DNA of 64,000 nucleotides, taken from NCBI GenBank assembly GCA_016745315.1, contig CP066886.1:3534501-3598500 (forward strand). Direction: 5' to 3'. Of this stretch, positions 64,000 to 64,000 are shown piece after piece; position 1 is the stretch's first letter, and each line of letters starts with the position of its first letter. Made by a program: the position numbers and the translations under genes. Source of the stretch: Arthrospira sp. PCC 9108. GTDB lineage: Bacteria; Cyanobacteriota; Cyanobacteriia; Cyanobacteriales; Microcoleaceae. Under the pieces are notes generated by a model. It was given only the letters and a program-made list of their open reading frames with translations, made no database searches and was not told the origin of the DNA.

Positions 64000-64000
64000 T

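Overview
The window looks like a chromosomal segment of a filamentous cyanobacterium of the Arthrospira/Limnospira (Spirulina) group. The first gene encodes a delta-6 fatty-acid desaturase that I recognise as the Spirulina DesD type. GCGATCGC (HIP1) octamers occur throughout. A PetL-like cytochrome b6f subunit and a NatG/NatH-type amino-acid permease pair also fit a cyanobacterium. These identifications come from reading the sequence and from recall of the families; no database was searched.

Layout. Positions 1-8.4 kb hold housekeeping and transport genes: desD, a repeat-rich coiled-coil protein, an iron-type ABC ATPase, two amino-acid permeases, petL and aroB. Positions 8.4-11.3 kb hold a BrnT/BrnA toxin-antitoxin pair between copies of a palindromic repeat module, followed by an array of 98-bp tandem repeats (18 full units plus a partial one). 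pyrD, recN and a glycosyltransferase-like gene follow. At 15.4-19.1 kb lies a 26-repeat CRISPR array, transcribed leftward, with its leader, cas2 and cas1. Positions 19.4-31.0 kb hold a leftward operon for a type III-D effector of the fused-subunit (III-Dv) kind: cas10, cas7-5-11, cas7-2x, csx19 and cas7-insertion, then two CARF-domain genes. Positions 31.5-52.0 kb hold a 20-kb, all-leftward locus: three small GTPases, three tandem GTPase-associated-like membrane proteins, several VWA proteins, two lipoproteins, an FHA protein, a PP2C phosphatase fused to a pseudokinase, and a Ser/Thr kinase with TPRs. Positions 52.7-60.9 kb hold a complete type III-A operon (cas10/csm1, csm2-5, cas6, csx2). 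The right edge carries a PD-(D/E)XK-like gene and a frameshifted TamB-family gene.

The most interesting observation is a non-coding element of about 420 bp present three times (A, 31.05-31.48 kb; B, 52.14-52.55 kb; C, 60.95-61.42 kb), always in the same orientation. Each copy lies just upstream of the first gene of one of three long leftward units: III-D, the kinase/GTPase locus, and III-A. It contains conserved direct repeats, a GATGGCCATC palindrome, and a hairpin whose closing pair changes in a compensatory way between copies. This suggests the three units are one co-regulated defence island, and that the kinase/phosphatase/VWA/GTPase locus is a conflict or antiphage system working alongside CRISPR.

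A caution on assembly quality: aroB, recN, one GTPase gene and the TamB gene (twice) are each interrupted by an apparent loss of one base in a G or C run. The same kind of one-base loss appears in three CRISPR repeats and at the 3' end of one GAP1-like paralogue. Homopolymer undercalling explains this better than true decay, although it cannot be proven here.
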